A DNA stretch of 31,701 nt from an uncultured Altererythrobacter sp. (GTDB taxonomy: Bacteria > Pseudomonadota > Alphaproteobacteria > Sphingomonadales > Sphingomonadaceae). Below are positions 24,289 to 31,696 of the stretch, in pieces. The notes below the pieces were generated by a model that had not been told where the DNA came from, searched no databases, and worked only from the letters and a program-made list of their open reading frames with translations. Each line of letters opens with the position of its first letter. The first letter of the stretch is position 1. The stretch spans positions 1 to 31,701 of the forward strand of contig CAMPIX010000022.1 in NCBI GenBank assembly GCA_946886565.1, in the 5' to 3' direction. A program made the position numbers and the translations under genes.

Positions 24289-26405
24289 TACGCGACCTCC
24301 GCGCCATCGGCGATGGCGGCATCGTTGTTGCGGATGAGTTCCTGCGCCGCGAACAGCGGCAGGCTGATCGAGAAGCGCGTGCCCGCGCCCTCGCGCGATT
24401 CGACATCGACCCGGCCGCCCATCGCGCGCACCAGCTCGCGCGCTTCGAACGCGCCGATCCCGAAGCCCGAGGGCTTGGACGAGACGAACGGCCTGAACAG
24501 TCCGTCGCGCACGAAATCGGCCGACATGCCCGTGCCGGTGTCGACGACGTCGATCCTCCCCCGCAACCCGTCGCTGGCGACCGCCAGGTGGACCGACTGC
24601 GCCGGATCGCTCGCGTCGAGAGCGTTTTGTGCGAGGTGAACGAGCGCCTGCTCGAGTGCGTCCGGGTCGGCCACTGCGGCCACCTCTCCCGGTGCGCTGA
24701 CGACGATCCGCTCCGCTGCTGCGAGGCGAGCCCGTACGCGAACCGCCGTCTCGCGCAGATCGACCCGCTCGCGCTTCGCTCCGCCGCTCGCGCCGTAACG
24801 GCCCAGGCGGGCAAGCAGCATATTCAGTTTGTCCGCGCTGTTGCGCAGCGTGACGAGCATATCGTCGTGGAATTCCGGATTGTCGGCATGGCGCTCGGCA
24901 TTGCGTGCGAGCAGCGAGAGCTGGCTCGCCAGATTCTTCACATCGTGCATGACGAAGGCGATCCGGCGGCTGAACTCATCGAACTGGCGCGCCTCCATCA
25001 GCGCTTCCTGCCCCGACTTCTCGGCCAGATAGCTGGCGAGCTGCCGTCCGATTACCCGCAGAAGGTCGAAATCCTCCCAATCGAGCCGGCGCGGCACCGC
25101 CGGCCGCGCGAGCACGATCACGCCTTGCAGCCGATCAAAATGCAACAGCGGCACGAGCGCCCAGACCCCGTGTCCCGGGTCGAGCCATTCGGGGAGTTGC
25201 CCCGCTTCTTCGTCGTGCTCCGCCCGCCCGACATCGACGATCAGTCCTTCTCGCTCTATCGCATCGGCCAGCACCGGGGGAATGGCGACGGCGGGCACCT
25301 CGATCTCCGGCCAGCGCCAGCGCGTCGCGAGGACCAGCGCGCCATCGTCATCAGGGGCGAGAAGCAGACCCGAAGGACTGTCGGCGACGTCGGCCATCGC
25401 CCGCACCGCGCGTTGGGGCAGCGCTTCGTCGGGCGACCCGCCCTGCCCCATCGTGCGAGTGAACCGCAGCCACTCGGCGCGATAGTCGTACCGGTGCTGG
25501 AACAGATGCTTGACCAGCGTCACCCGCCACCAGGCGCGCAACTTGCGCGACGGGAGCCACAACAGCGCCACCACCGCGGCGGCGAACAGGAAGCCCACCT
25601 GCGTCAGCCGCTGCACCCCCTCGCCGAAAGCGCTGAGCGAGTAAGACAGCGCCGCCATCAAGAGCAGATATCCGCCGATCACCGCCAGCGAGAGCGTGCG
25701 GAACGCGACGGCTCGCGAGGGGCTGAGCCGGCGTCCTTGCACCGCCGCGCTACCGCCGAACACCAGCGCGATCGCGATTCCGCCCGACACCACGCCGCGA
25801 AGCACGATGAGTTCGCGCAAGCCTCCCCCGAGCCAGGCGACGGTGAACAGGTTGAGCTCGTAGCCCCAGAAAACCGCCAGCGCGGCGGCAGGCCAGCGCA
25901 ACACGTCGCGCGTGGCAGCGGCGGCGCCGACATAGAGGTTGTGCAGCAGCACCAGCGCGCCCACCGCGGTCATCACGCGGAATATCGCACCGATCTCGAG
26001 CACCCGCACGGTCGCTTGCGGTTGCAAGGCGTAGCTTCCGGCGATGGCGTGCAATACGATCTGGAGGCTCTCGACCAGCACCAGCGCCACCACCACCGGC
26101 CGGACCGGTGCGATGCTCTGGTGCCGGCCATCCGCCGCGAAGAGTCGATAGACCACCCATATCCACGCGAGGTTTCGCACCACCTCGGCCAGTGCCGCAA
26201 ATATGTGCGGCGCGCCTAGCGCGGCGGTCGTCACGCACCACAGCGCAGTCGCGGCGAGCGCCATCAGCGTCGCTGTGCGAGAGGGCACGGGTGCAGCCCG
26301 TTCGCGCGCGAGCCACAGGCCGGCAATCGCCGTGGCCACCGCTCCGGCGAGGTAGAGAAAGAAGCCGGCAACCTGCCAGCCCAGGCCGACCGCCAGCCCG
26401 GTCAT
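24288..26405 (-). CDS. prsK: PEP-CTERM system membrane histidine kinase PrsK
   Basis: A 705-residue kinase that should phosphorylate PrsR. The N-terminal 275 residues hold about eight membrane spans, as is typical of PrsK, instead of a periplasmic sensor. A GAF-like domain (about 325-460) follows. The dimerisation box RIAFVMHDVKNLASQLSLLA carries His487, with the H-D-x-K-N form of this kinase class. The ATPase has HLAQNALDAS (Asn594), DTGTGMS (622-628) and GFGIGAFEA (647-655). ATG 26405 overlaps the sugar transferase stop by ATGA, which fixes the start; the frame is open much further upstream only as a shadow of that gene. Confidence 0.93.
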   Translation of the reverse strand: MTGLAVGLGWQVAGFFLYLAGAVATAIAGLWLARERAAPVPSRTATLMALAATALWCVTTAALGAPHIFAALAEVVRNLAWIWVVYRLFAADGRHQSIAPVRPVVVALVLVESLQIVLHAIAGSYALQPQATVRVLEIGAIFRVMTAVGALVLLHNLYVGAAAATRDVLRWPAAALAVFWGYELNLFTVAWLGGGLRELIVLRGVVSGGIAIALVFGGSAAVQGRRLSPSRAVAFRTLSLAVIGGYLLLMAALSYSLSAFGEGVQRLTQVGFLFAAAVVALLWLPSRKLRAWWRVTLVKHLFQHRYDYRAEWLRFTRTMGQGGSPDEALPQRAVRAMADVADSPSGLLLAPDDDGALVLATRWRWPEIEVPAVAIPPVLADAIEREGLIVDVGRAEHDEEAGQLPEWLDPGHGVWALVPLLHFDRLQGVIVLARPAVPRRLDWEDFDLLRVIGRQLASYLAEKSGQEALMEARQFDEFSRRIAFVMHDVKNLASQLSLLARNAERHADNPEFHDDMLVTLRNSADKLNMLLARLGRYGASGGAKRERVDLRETAVRVRARLAAAERIVVSAPGEVAAVADPDALEQALVHLAQNALDASDPAQSVHLAVASDGLRGRIDVVDTGTGMSADFVRDGLFRPFVSSKPSGFGIGAFEARELVRAMGGRVDVESREGAGTRFSISLPLFAAQELIRNNDAAIADGAEVA

Positions 26406-27787
26406 CGCGCCCCGTCCGGCCAGAGGACCACACGCAGGGTCTGCAGCAGGATCAACAGATCGAGGAAGGGCGTGTAGTTCTTGGCGTAATAGAGGTCGTA
26501 CTCGAGTTTGTGCCGCGCATCCTCGGTCGAGGCGCCGTAGGGATAGTTGATCTGGGCCCAGCCCGTTATGCCCGGCTTCACCATATGGCGCTCGGCGTAA
26601 TAGGGCAGCTCCCGCTCGAGATCGGCCACGAAGCCCGGCACTTCGGGCCGAGGGCCCACGAAGCTCATCTGTCCCTTGAGTACGGTCCAGACTTGCGGCA
26701 ACTCGTCGATCCGTACCTTGCGGATGAACCGGCCGAGGCGAGTGATTCGCGGATCGTTCTCGTCCGCCCACTTCGCGCCGTCCTTCTCGGCATCGACCCG
26801 CATCGAGCGTAGCTTGATGAGCTGGAAATGCTGGCCGTAGAGCCCGATCCGCGTCTGCCGGAAGAAGGCCGGCCCGGTGCTGTCGAGCTTCACCAGCAGC
26901 GCGAACACCGCAATGATCGGAAGCGTAAGTGCGAGCAGCAACCCGCTCGCTGCGATGTCGAACAGCCGTTTGAACGCGCTCGAGACCATGCGGCCGGACG
27001 AGAAGCCGTCGGAAAAGATCAGCCAGCTCGGATTGAGCGTATCGAGATCGACCCGGCCGGTTTCGCGCTCCATGAAGCTCGAGAAATCGTTGACGTGCAC
27101 CCCGTGGGTCTTGATCCGCAGAAGATCGCCCAGCGGCAACGCGTTGCGCCGTTCCTCCAGCGCGAGGACCACCTCGCTCACCCCCAGGTTCTCGACGAAG
27201 CGGCCGAGATCGTGAATCGCCGCCCGTGCGATCGCCTCCTCGACGGCTTTCTCGCCATCTGTCATGGCGATGTACGAAACGATCGCGAAGCCGCTCTCGG
27301 GCCGTTCGGCCAGCGTGCGCAATCGTGCGGCGCGCACGCCGGCGCCGAGCACCATGACCCGGCGGCGAAACGCGGCGGTGCCGAGGAAGGCGCCGATCAA
27401 CAGCCGGTCCGCCACCAGCAGCGCAGCCGAGATCGCCATCGCAAACAGTAGCGTCGAGCGCCAGAACGTGAGCCCCGGCAGCAGGAAGTCGAACAGCGAG
27501 AGTGCGATGATCGCCAGGCTGATCGCCACCAGCAGCCGCGCGCAGGCATAGCGCATCGAGCGCAGCGCCTCGCTGCCATAAACTCCGACCGAAATCATCG
27601 CGAGCCAGACGGTCGCGGCAAAACCGGCAAGCGGCGCGAAACGATCCCCGAGCGGTCCGACTTCGATTCCCGCCTGCGAGGCGCGCGCAATCCACGCGAG
27701 TTCGCCCGCAGCGACCAGCAACAGCAGGTCGACGAGCCCGAGCAGCAAAACCGCGTGCGGGATGTAGTGCTTGAAGAGGCGGATCAT
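26402..27787 (-). CDS. Polyprenyl-phosphate sugar transferase, PEP-CTERM/XrtA-associated EpsB type
   Basis: A 461-residue membrane protein that starts exopolysaccharide repeat units by moving a sugar-phosphate to undecaprenyl phosphate. The N-terminal third has four or five spans, the middle (about 140-250) is a nucleotide-binding-like fold (RRRVMVLGAGVRA), and the C-terminal third is the bacterial sugar transferase domain. That domain has SAFKRLFDIAASGLLLAL, FFRQTRIGLYGQHFQLIKLRSM, IRKVRIDELPQ, SFVGPRPEVP and KPGITGWAQINYPYG. It is the first gene of the operon with prsK, prsR and the TPR lipoprotein. Its ATG (27787-27785) lies at the edge of a nested inverted repeat. Confidence 0.92.
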   Translation of the reverse strand: MIRLFKHYIPHAVLLLGLVDLLLLVAAGELAWIARASQAGIEVGPLGDRFAPLAGFAATVWLAMISVGVYGSEALRSMRYACARLLVAISLAIIALSLFDFLLPGLTFWRSTLLFAMAISAALLVADRLLIGAFLGTAAFRRRVMVLGAGVRAARLRTLAERPESGFAIVSYIAMTDGEKAVEEAIARAAIHDLGRFVENLGVSEVVLALEERRNALPLGDLLRIKTHGVHVNDFSSFMERETGRVDLDTLNPSWLIFSDGFSSGRMVSSAFKRLFDIAASGLLLALTLPIIAVFALLVKLDSTGPAFFRQTRIGLYGQHFQLIKLRSMRVDAEKDGAKWADENDPRITRLGRFIRKVRIDELPQVWTVLKGQMSFVGPRPEVPGFVADLERELPYYAERHMVKPGITGWAQINYPYGASTEDARHKLEYDLYYAKNYTPFLDLLILLQTLRVVLWPDGAR

Positions 27788-27839
27788 TCTGTCCCGGGTC
27801 CGGCAATCCTCGCGAGGATCACCGAACTACGGGACAGAA
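27787..27839 (-). repeat. Nested inverted repeat in the leader of the sugar transferase gene
   Basis: Outer arms of 10 bases (27787-27796, TTCTGTCCCG, and 27830-27839, CGGGACAGAA) are perfect complements. They enclose a 14-base perfect palindrome ATCCTCGCGAGGAT (27806-27819) flanked by a short GG/CC pairing. In the leftward mRNA the 3' arm contains the purine-rich GGGACAGA and the first base of the start codon, so folding could hide the ribosome site. It may instead be a DNA operator. The repeat is seen; the function is inferred. Confidence 0.75.
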
Positions 27840-27850
27840 ATGAAATGTCG

Positions 27851-27861
27851 GTAAACTTTAC
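27851..27861. promoter_or_regulatory. Short palindrome with an AACTTTA core
   Basis: GTAAACTTTAC has perfect 5-base arms around a central C. Its AACTTTA core also occurs twice in the regulatory region at 29648-29723 next to the ScfR-type regulator. It lies 64 bases upstream of the sugar transferase start. It may be a binding site for that regulator or a chance match. Confidence 0.35.
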
Positions 27862-27862
27862 A

Positions 27863-27881
27863 CCGCGTGTCGAACACGCGG
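27863..27881. repeat. 8-base-pair hairpin after the small membrane protein gene
   Basis: CCGCGTGT (27863-27870) and ACACGCGG (27874-27881) pair perfectly around a three-base loop. It follows the leftward small gene (stop at 27913) by about 30 bases, so it might end that transcript, but there is no T-run beyond TTTAC. A weak terminator or mRNA end is the best reading. Confidence 0.4.
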
Positions 27882-27912
27882 TCCGTGCGGATCGCGACGG
27901 TTAAAAATCCCT

Positions 27913-28203
27913 TCAGTTGCCGTCGGTGACTTCGTTGGCGACATCCTCGACAGCCTGGCCGGCTTGTTGTGCAGCGTCGCCAACTTCGGTCGCCGCATCG
28001 GCGATCGCGGTGTCCTTCGCAGCTTCCGCGCCGCTCATCTGGGTGAAGAAATACACCCCGGCAATCACCGCCAGAACCAGCACGAGCGCGATCACCCAGC
28101 CGCTCCCGCCTTTCCGGTGCGGCTCGTCGTGATGGACCACCGTGGTGTGCGTGTGAGTATTACCCTCAGGCGTCTCGACTTCGGTAATGCGTTCTTCGGT
28201 CAT
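27913..28203 (-). CDS. Small single-span membrane protein with His-rich N terminus
   Basis: A 96-residue protein of unknown function. Residues 1-38 are polar and rich in Thr and His (THTHTTVVHHDEPH), then Arg-Lys-Gly-Gly precede one membrane span (about 42-60, WVIALVLVLAVIAGVYFF). The tail is an acidic Ala-rich helix (about 65-93) with repeated A-x3-A spacing, as in LEA-like or coiled segments. The positive charges before the span favour the His-rich end in the cytoplasm. The start is ATG 28203, with AGGGAG seven bases upstream. A candidate EcfG-type promoter precedes it, which suggests a general stress role; this is inference. Confidence 0.8.
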   Translation of the reverse strand: MTEERITEVETPEGNTHTHTTVVHHDEPHRKGGSGWVIALVLVLAVIAGVYFFTQMSGAEAAKDTAIADAATEVGDAAQQAGQAVEDVANEVTDGN

Positions 28204-28233
28204 TGCCGTACTCCCTAAATCTTGTCGCATGTA

Positions 28234-28259
28234 AACTCTCGTCCCGGATCACTGGTTCC
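28234..28259 (-). promoter_or_regulatory. Candidate EcfG-type general stress promoter
   Basis: On the leftward strand GGAAC (28259-28255) and GTT (28236-28234) are 18 bases apart, the same layout as at 15851-15876. The GTT lies 31 bases upstream of the ATG of the small membrane protein. The match overlaps nothing coding and begins four bases before the stop codon of the ScfR-type gene. Confidence 0.6.
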
Positions 28260-28262
28260 CTG

Positions 28263-29648
28263 TCAGGCCTCCGCACCGAAGCGAAACGGAGTGATTCCGC
28301 GCTGATGATTGTCGAACGCGAGATTCGCGTTGCGCGGCGGAAACGCGCGCTGGCGGCAGCCGGCGATGTGGCATGCCCTGCAGCCGGGACCGATCGGCTG
28401 CGCCTGCTCGCGCCGTAACGGCATTGCGCGCGCGGCGGCGAGATCGCCCGCGAAGCGCGCCTCGATCCCGAGCACGACCGCGAATTGCGCCTCGCCTTGG
28501 GCCGCGACGCCGTCGGTAAGGCGCGAGACGGTCAGCCAGTGATCGTGCGACTCCGCGCCGTCGAGCGCGATTTCCTGCACGCACCATTCCCCCGCGCGCC
28601 CGAAAGCGCGATGAACGTGCCACAGCGGGCAGTTGTCGCCGCTCTCGAGGAAGGTCGCGCCGCTCGCCCCCGCAAAGCGCTTCGACATTTGCCCTGCCCG
28701 ATCGAGCCGGGCCATGAAGAACGGCAATCCGCGCTGCCCCACCCGTTGCAGCGTGGTGAGGCGGTGCGCGAGCTGCTCGAAGCTGACCCCGAAGCGGCGC
28801 ATGAGCACGGGAAAATCGTATCCGGTCGCGTCGCACGCGCGCAGGAAGCGGCCGTAGGGCATGATCAGCGCCGCGGCGAAATAGCCTTGCAAGTGCCGCT
28901 CGAACAGCTTGCGCGCCTCCTCTCCCGCCAGCTCGCCGCCCGACGCGAGCGCGCGGATCGCGTCGCGCTGCTCGAGCTGCGCTAGCTGCGCGGCGATCTG
29001 GAAATTGCGCGCCGCGGGAGACAGCATCTCGGAAAGCTGGAGCTGCCGCGCGTGAAGATCGAGCCGCCGCACGGCATCGGGCATGACCTCGCGCGGCAGC
29101 ACGCGCAGCGCGATCTGGTGCCGCTCGCGCAGCCGCTCGGCCAGAGCACCCCCAATGTCCGCGCGCGACAGGCGCAGCTCGTCGGCGAGTTCCTCGGCGG
29201 CCGCGTCGAGATCGGCGAAATGGTTGCGCCAACGCTCGATCTCGCGGCGCGATGCTTCAAGCGGATCGGCGCCGCCCGCGGCGGCCGCATCGCCCGCGGT
29301 GTCGTAAAGCTGGGCAAAGGCGGTCGCGAAATGCGGCGCCAGCGCGAGAACTTCGGCGATCTCGTCGCGATCTATCGACAGCTCGGCGAAGCGCTGGTCG
29401 GCGAGCCGCCGCGCGAGCCCGTCGATGCCACCCACGCTCTCTGCCTCGCGCAGGCTGCGCGGATCGAAGTCGAATCGCTCGACCACCTGCACCATCACGC
29501 GCGCGGTCAGCGGGCGCTGGTTGCGCTCGATCAGGTTGAGATAGCTCGGGGATATCGCGAGCTGTGCCGCCATCGCCGCCTGCGTCAGCCCCTCGCGCTT
29601 GCGCAAGCGGCGCAGCGCCGGTCCGGCAAAGATCGCGTCCTCCGCCAT
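28263..29648 (-). CDS. XRE-family ScfR/RamB-type regulator of short-chain acyl metabolism
   Basis: A 461-residue transcription regulator. The N-terminal helix-turn-helix (about 8-62) has LRRLRKREGLTQAAMAAQLAISPSYLNLIERNQRPLT. The centre matches an IrrE-like domain without a visible HExxH metal motif and includes GYFAAALIMPYGRFLRAC. The C-terminal domain (DUF2083, short-chain fatty acyl regulator) ends with the Cys-rich CRACHIAGCRQRAFPP. Relatives such as RamB and PrpC-type regulators control acetate, propionate or glyoxylate genes, probably sensing an acyl-CoA. It is divergent from isocitrate lyase, its likely target. The start is ATG 29648 (MAEDAIFAG), with AAGGA upstream; an in-frame earlier start overlaps the operator region. 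Confidence 0.9.
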   Translation of the reverse strand: MAEDAIFAGPALRRLRKREGLTQAAMAAQLAISPSYLNLIERNQRPLTARVMVQVVERFDFDPRSLREAESVGGIDGLARRLADQRFAELSIDRDEIAEVLALAPHFATAFAQLYDTAGDAAAAGGADPLEASRREIERWRNHFADLDAAAEELADELRLSRADIGGALAERLRERHQIALRVLPREVMPDAVRRLDLHARQLQLSEMLSPAARNFQIAAQLAQLEQRDAIRALASGGELAGEEARKLFERHLQGYFAAALIMPYGRFLRACDATGYDFPVLMRRFGVSFEQLAHRLTTLQRVGQRGLPFFMARLDRAGQMSKRFAGASGATFLESGDNCPLWHVHRAFGRAGEWCVQEIALDGAESHDHWLTVSRLTDGVAAQGEAQFAVVLGIEARFAGDLAAARAMPLRREQAQPIGPGCRACHIAGCRQRAFPPRNANLAFDNHQRGITPFRFGAEA

Positions 29649-29723
29649 TTGTAAATTCCTTAACAACTTTACAGATGAATGTGCATCAATCTCCGCAATG
29701 GGACAACAAAGTTTGTAACTTTA
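29648..29723. promoter_or_regulatory. Repeated TTTGTAA / AACTTTR operator cluster between regulator and isocitrate lyase
   Basis: TTTGTAA occurs at 29648-29654 and 29712-29718. AACTTTA occurs at 29665-29671 and 29717-29723, 52 bases apart. ACAAAGTTTGT (29706-29716) is a palindrome with an AAACTTTG core on the other strand, and TGTAAA/TTTACA (29650-29655 and 29668-29673) form an inverted repeat. The RamB motif known from Corynebacterium contains AACTTTGCAAA. The elements sit close to the regulator start and upstream of isocitrate lyase, so autorepression and control of the shunt are likely. Confidence 0.6.
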
Positions 29724-29791
29724 TCTGGAGAATCGCCGCTCTGCGCGCGATCAAGGTTCCGAAGGCAGCGATGCCGACTCAGGAGACCGAC

Positions 29792-31390
29792 GTGACGTAC
29801 CAGGGCAAGATCGACGAATTTCGCAGCACCATCGCCGAACAAGGCGCGCCGTGGAATGCGATCGACGCCGAAGCCGCGGCACGGATGCGGATCCAGAACC
29901 GCTTCCCGACCGGCCTCGACATCGCGCGCCACACCGCGAAGATCATGCGCGAGGACATGGCCGCCTACGACGCCGATCCGGCCGCCTACACCCAGTCGCT
30001 CGGCTGCTGGCACGGCTTCATCGGCCAGCAGAAGATGATTTCGATCAAGAAGCATTTCGGCACCACCAAGGGGCGGTACCTCTATCTCTCGGGCTGGATG
30101 ATCGCCGCGCTGCGCAGCGAGTTCGGTCCGCTGCCCGACCAGTCGATGCACGAGAAGACCAGCGTTCCCGCGCTGATCGCGGAACTCTACACCTTCCTGC
30201 GTCAGGCCGACGCACGCGAGCTGGGGATGCTGTTCCGCGACCTCGACGCGGCGCGCGGACGCGGCGACGAGGTCGAGGCCAGGCGCATCGAGCACGCGAT
30301 CGAGAACCACGAGACGCACGTCGTGCCGATCATCGCCGACATCGACGCGGGCTTCGGCAATCCCGAGGCGACCTACCTGCTCGCCAGGAAGATGATCGAG
30401 GCCGGCGCCTGCGCGCTCCAGATCGAGAACCAGGTCAGCGACGAGAAGCAGTGCGGCCATCAGGACGGCAAGGTCACCGTGCCGCACGAGGATTTTCATC
30501 AGAAGATCCGCGCGATCCGCTACGCCTTCCTCGAGCTTGGGGTCGAGGACGGGATCATCGTCGCGCGCACCGATAGCTTGGGTGCGGGCCTGACCAAGCA
30601 GATCGCCTATTCCAAGGAACCCGGCGATCTGGGCGACCAGTACAACGCCTTCCTCGAGTGCGACGAGGTCGACGCCTCGCAGATCGGCAACGGGGATGTC
30701 CTCATCACCCGCGACGGCAAGCTGCTGCGCCCCAAGCGCCTGCCGAGCAATCTCTACCAGTTCCGTCCCGGAACCGGCGAGGACCGCTGCGTGCTCGATT
30801 GCGTGACCGCGCTGCAGGCCGGCGCCGACCTGCTGTGGATCGAGACCGAGAAGCCGCACATCGGCCAGATCGGCGGGATGGTGAACCGCATTCGCGAGAC
30901 GATCCCCGACGCCAAGCTGGTCTACAACAACTCGCCGAGCTTCAACTGGACGCTGAACTTCCGCCAGCAGGTCTATGATGCCTGGGGCGAAGAGGGCCGC
31001 GACCTTTCGGCCTACGACCGCGTCCGGCTGATGAGCATCGACTACGACGGCACCGATCTCGCCGACGAGGCCGACGAGCGGATCCGCACCTTCCAGAGGG
31101 ACGCGGCGCGCGAGGCGGGCATCTTCCACCACCTCATCACGCTGCCGACCTACCACACCGCGGCACTGAGCACCGACAATCTCGCCAAGCGCTATTTCGG
31201 CGAGGAGGGAATGCTCGGCTATGTCAAGCAGGTCCAGCGCGAGGAGATCCGCCAGGGCATCGCCTGCGTGAAGCACCAGAACATGGCCGGCTCCGACATC
31301 GGCGACGACCATAAGGAGTACTTCGCCGGCGAAGCCGCGCTCAAGGCCGGCGGCGAGCACAACACGATGAATCAATTCGCGGCTGCCTGA
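29792..31390 (+). CDS. aceA: Isocitrate lyase
   Basis: Splits isocitrate into glyoxylate and succinate, the first step of the glyoxylate shunt used on acetate or fatty acids. The 532-residue protein belongs to the longer bacterial class. It has FPTGLDIARHTAKIM, SLGCWHGFIGQQKM, the metal site ADIDAGFGN (182-190), the catalytic loop KQCGH (219-223, Cys221) instead of the more common KKCGH, then RTDSLGAG, WIETEKP and NNSPSFNW. GTG 29792 is chosen because AGGAG (29781-29785) lies six bases upstream and the product then starts like relatives (MTYQ). ATG 29771 is the alternative start. No malate synthase is in the window. Confidence 0.94.
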   Translation: MTYQGKIDEFRSTIAEQGAPWNAIDAEAAARMRIQNRFPTGLDIARHTAKIMREDMAAYDADPAAYTQSLGCWHGFIGQQKMISIKKHFGTTKGRYLYLSGWMIAALRSEFGPLPDQSMHEKTSVPALIAELYTFLRQADARELGMLFRDLDAARGRGDEVEARRIEHAIENHETHVVPIIADIDAGFGNPEATYLLARKMIEAGACALQIENQVSDEKQCGHQDGKVTVPHEDFHQKIRAIRYAFLELGVEDGIIVARTDSLGAGLTKQIAYSKEPGDLGDQYNAFLECDEVDASQIGNGDVLITRDGKLLRPKRLPSNLYQFRPGTGEDRCVLDCVTALQAGADLLWIETEKPHIGQIGGMVNRIRETIPDAKLVYNNSPSFNWTLNFRQQVYDAWGEEGRDLSAYDRVRLMSIDYDGTDLADEADERIRTFQRDAAREAGIFHHLITLPTYHTAALSTDNLAKRYFGEEGMLGYVKQVQREEIRQGIACVKHQNMAGSDIGDDHKEYFAGEAALKAGGEHNTMNQFAAA

Positions 31391-31410
31391 CCCGCAACCG
31401 CCCACACGTT

Positions 31411-31435
31411 CGCGGCGGCAGTCCCCGCCGCCGCG
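31411..31435 (+). repeat. GC-rich hairpin between isocitrate lyase and the 56-residue gene
   Basis: CGCGGCGGC (31411-31419) pairs with GCCGCCGCG (31427-31435) around a seven-base loop. There is no T-run, so it is more likely an mRNA-stabilising or processing hairpin than a terminator; the small gene follows 23 bases later. Confidence 0.5.
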
Positions 31436-31458
31436 ACACCGCCCGAAGGAGAGGCACG

Positions 31459-31629
31459 ATGACGACAGAAACACTGCCCCGCGAGCCCGGCCGCGCCCGC
31501 GCGCTGTTCTCCACCGCCGACTTCAAGCTGCTGCGCGCCGCGCTCGCCAGCCATGCGCGCACGGTCGAGGATCGCGACGAGCTCGCCCGCATCAACGCGC
31601 TACATCACCGGCTCGGCACCTACAGCTGA
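31459..31629 (+). CDS. Small conserved-type hypothetical protein (56 residues)
   Basis: A short open frame with a good ribosome site (AAGGAG, about eight bases before ATG 31459) and stop TGA 31627-31629. The product starts MTTETLPREPGRARALF. It is predicted to be mainly helical, with a charged segment (HARTVEDRDELARINALHHRLG) that looks amphipathic. There is no signal or membrane segment. It follows isocitrate lyase on the same strand by 68 bases with a hairpin between, so it may share its transcript. I do not recognise a family. Codon use (G or C at most third positions) agrees with real coding sequence. Confidence 0.65.
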   Translation: MTTETLPREPGRARALFSTADFKLLRAALASHARTVEDRDELARINALHHRLGTYS

Positions 31630-31660
31630 GCGAACCGAACGATCTCCTGGGGAGGAGAGC

Positions 31661-31696
31661 ACGGCCGTCGGGGTCCTTCGGGGCTTCGGCGGCCGT
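31661..31696 (+). terminator. Possible terminator hairpin at the window edge
   Basis: ACGGCCG (31661-31667) and CGGCCGT (31690-31696) are perfect complements around a GC-rich loop that contains a smaller CC-TTCG-GG hairpin. A T-run cannot be checked because the window ends at 31701. It follows the small gene by about 30 bases. Confidence 0.4.

Noticed and set aside
24288..27806. Apparent 1172-residue fusion of sugar transferase region and PrsK
   Set aside because: The portion before ATG 26405 is out of frame with the real sugar transferase; ATGA overlap shows two separate genes.
29669..31474. 601-residue leftward open frame opposite isocitrate lyase
   Set aside because: It is the exact antisense of a highly conserved enzyme and starts inside the next gene; no motif supports it.
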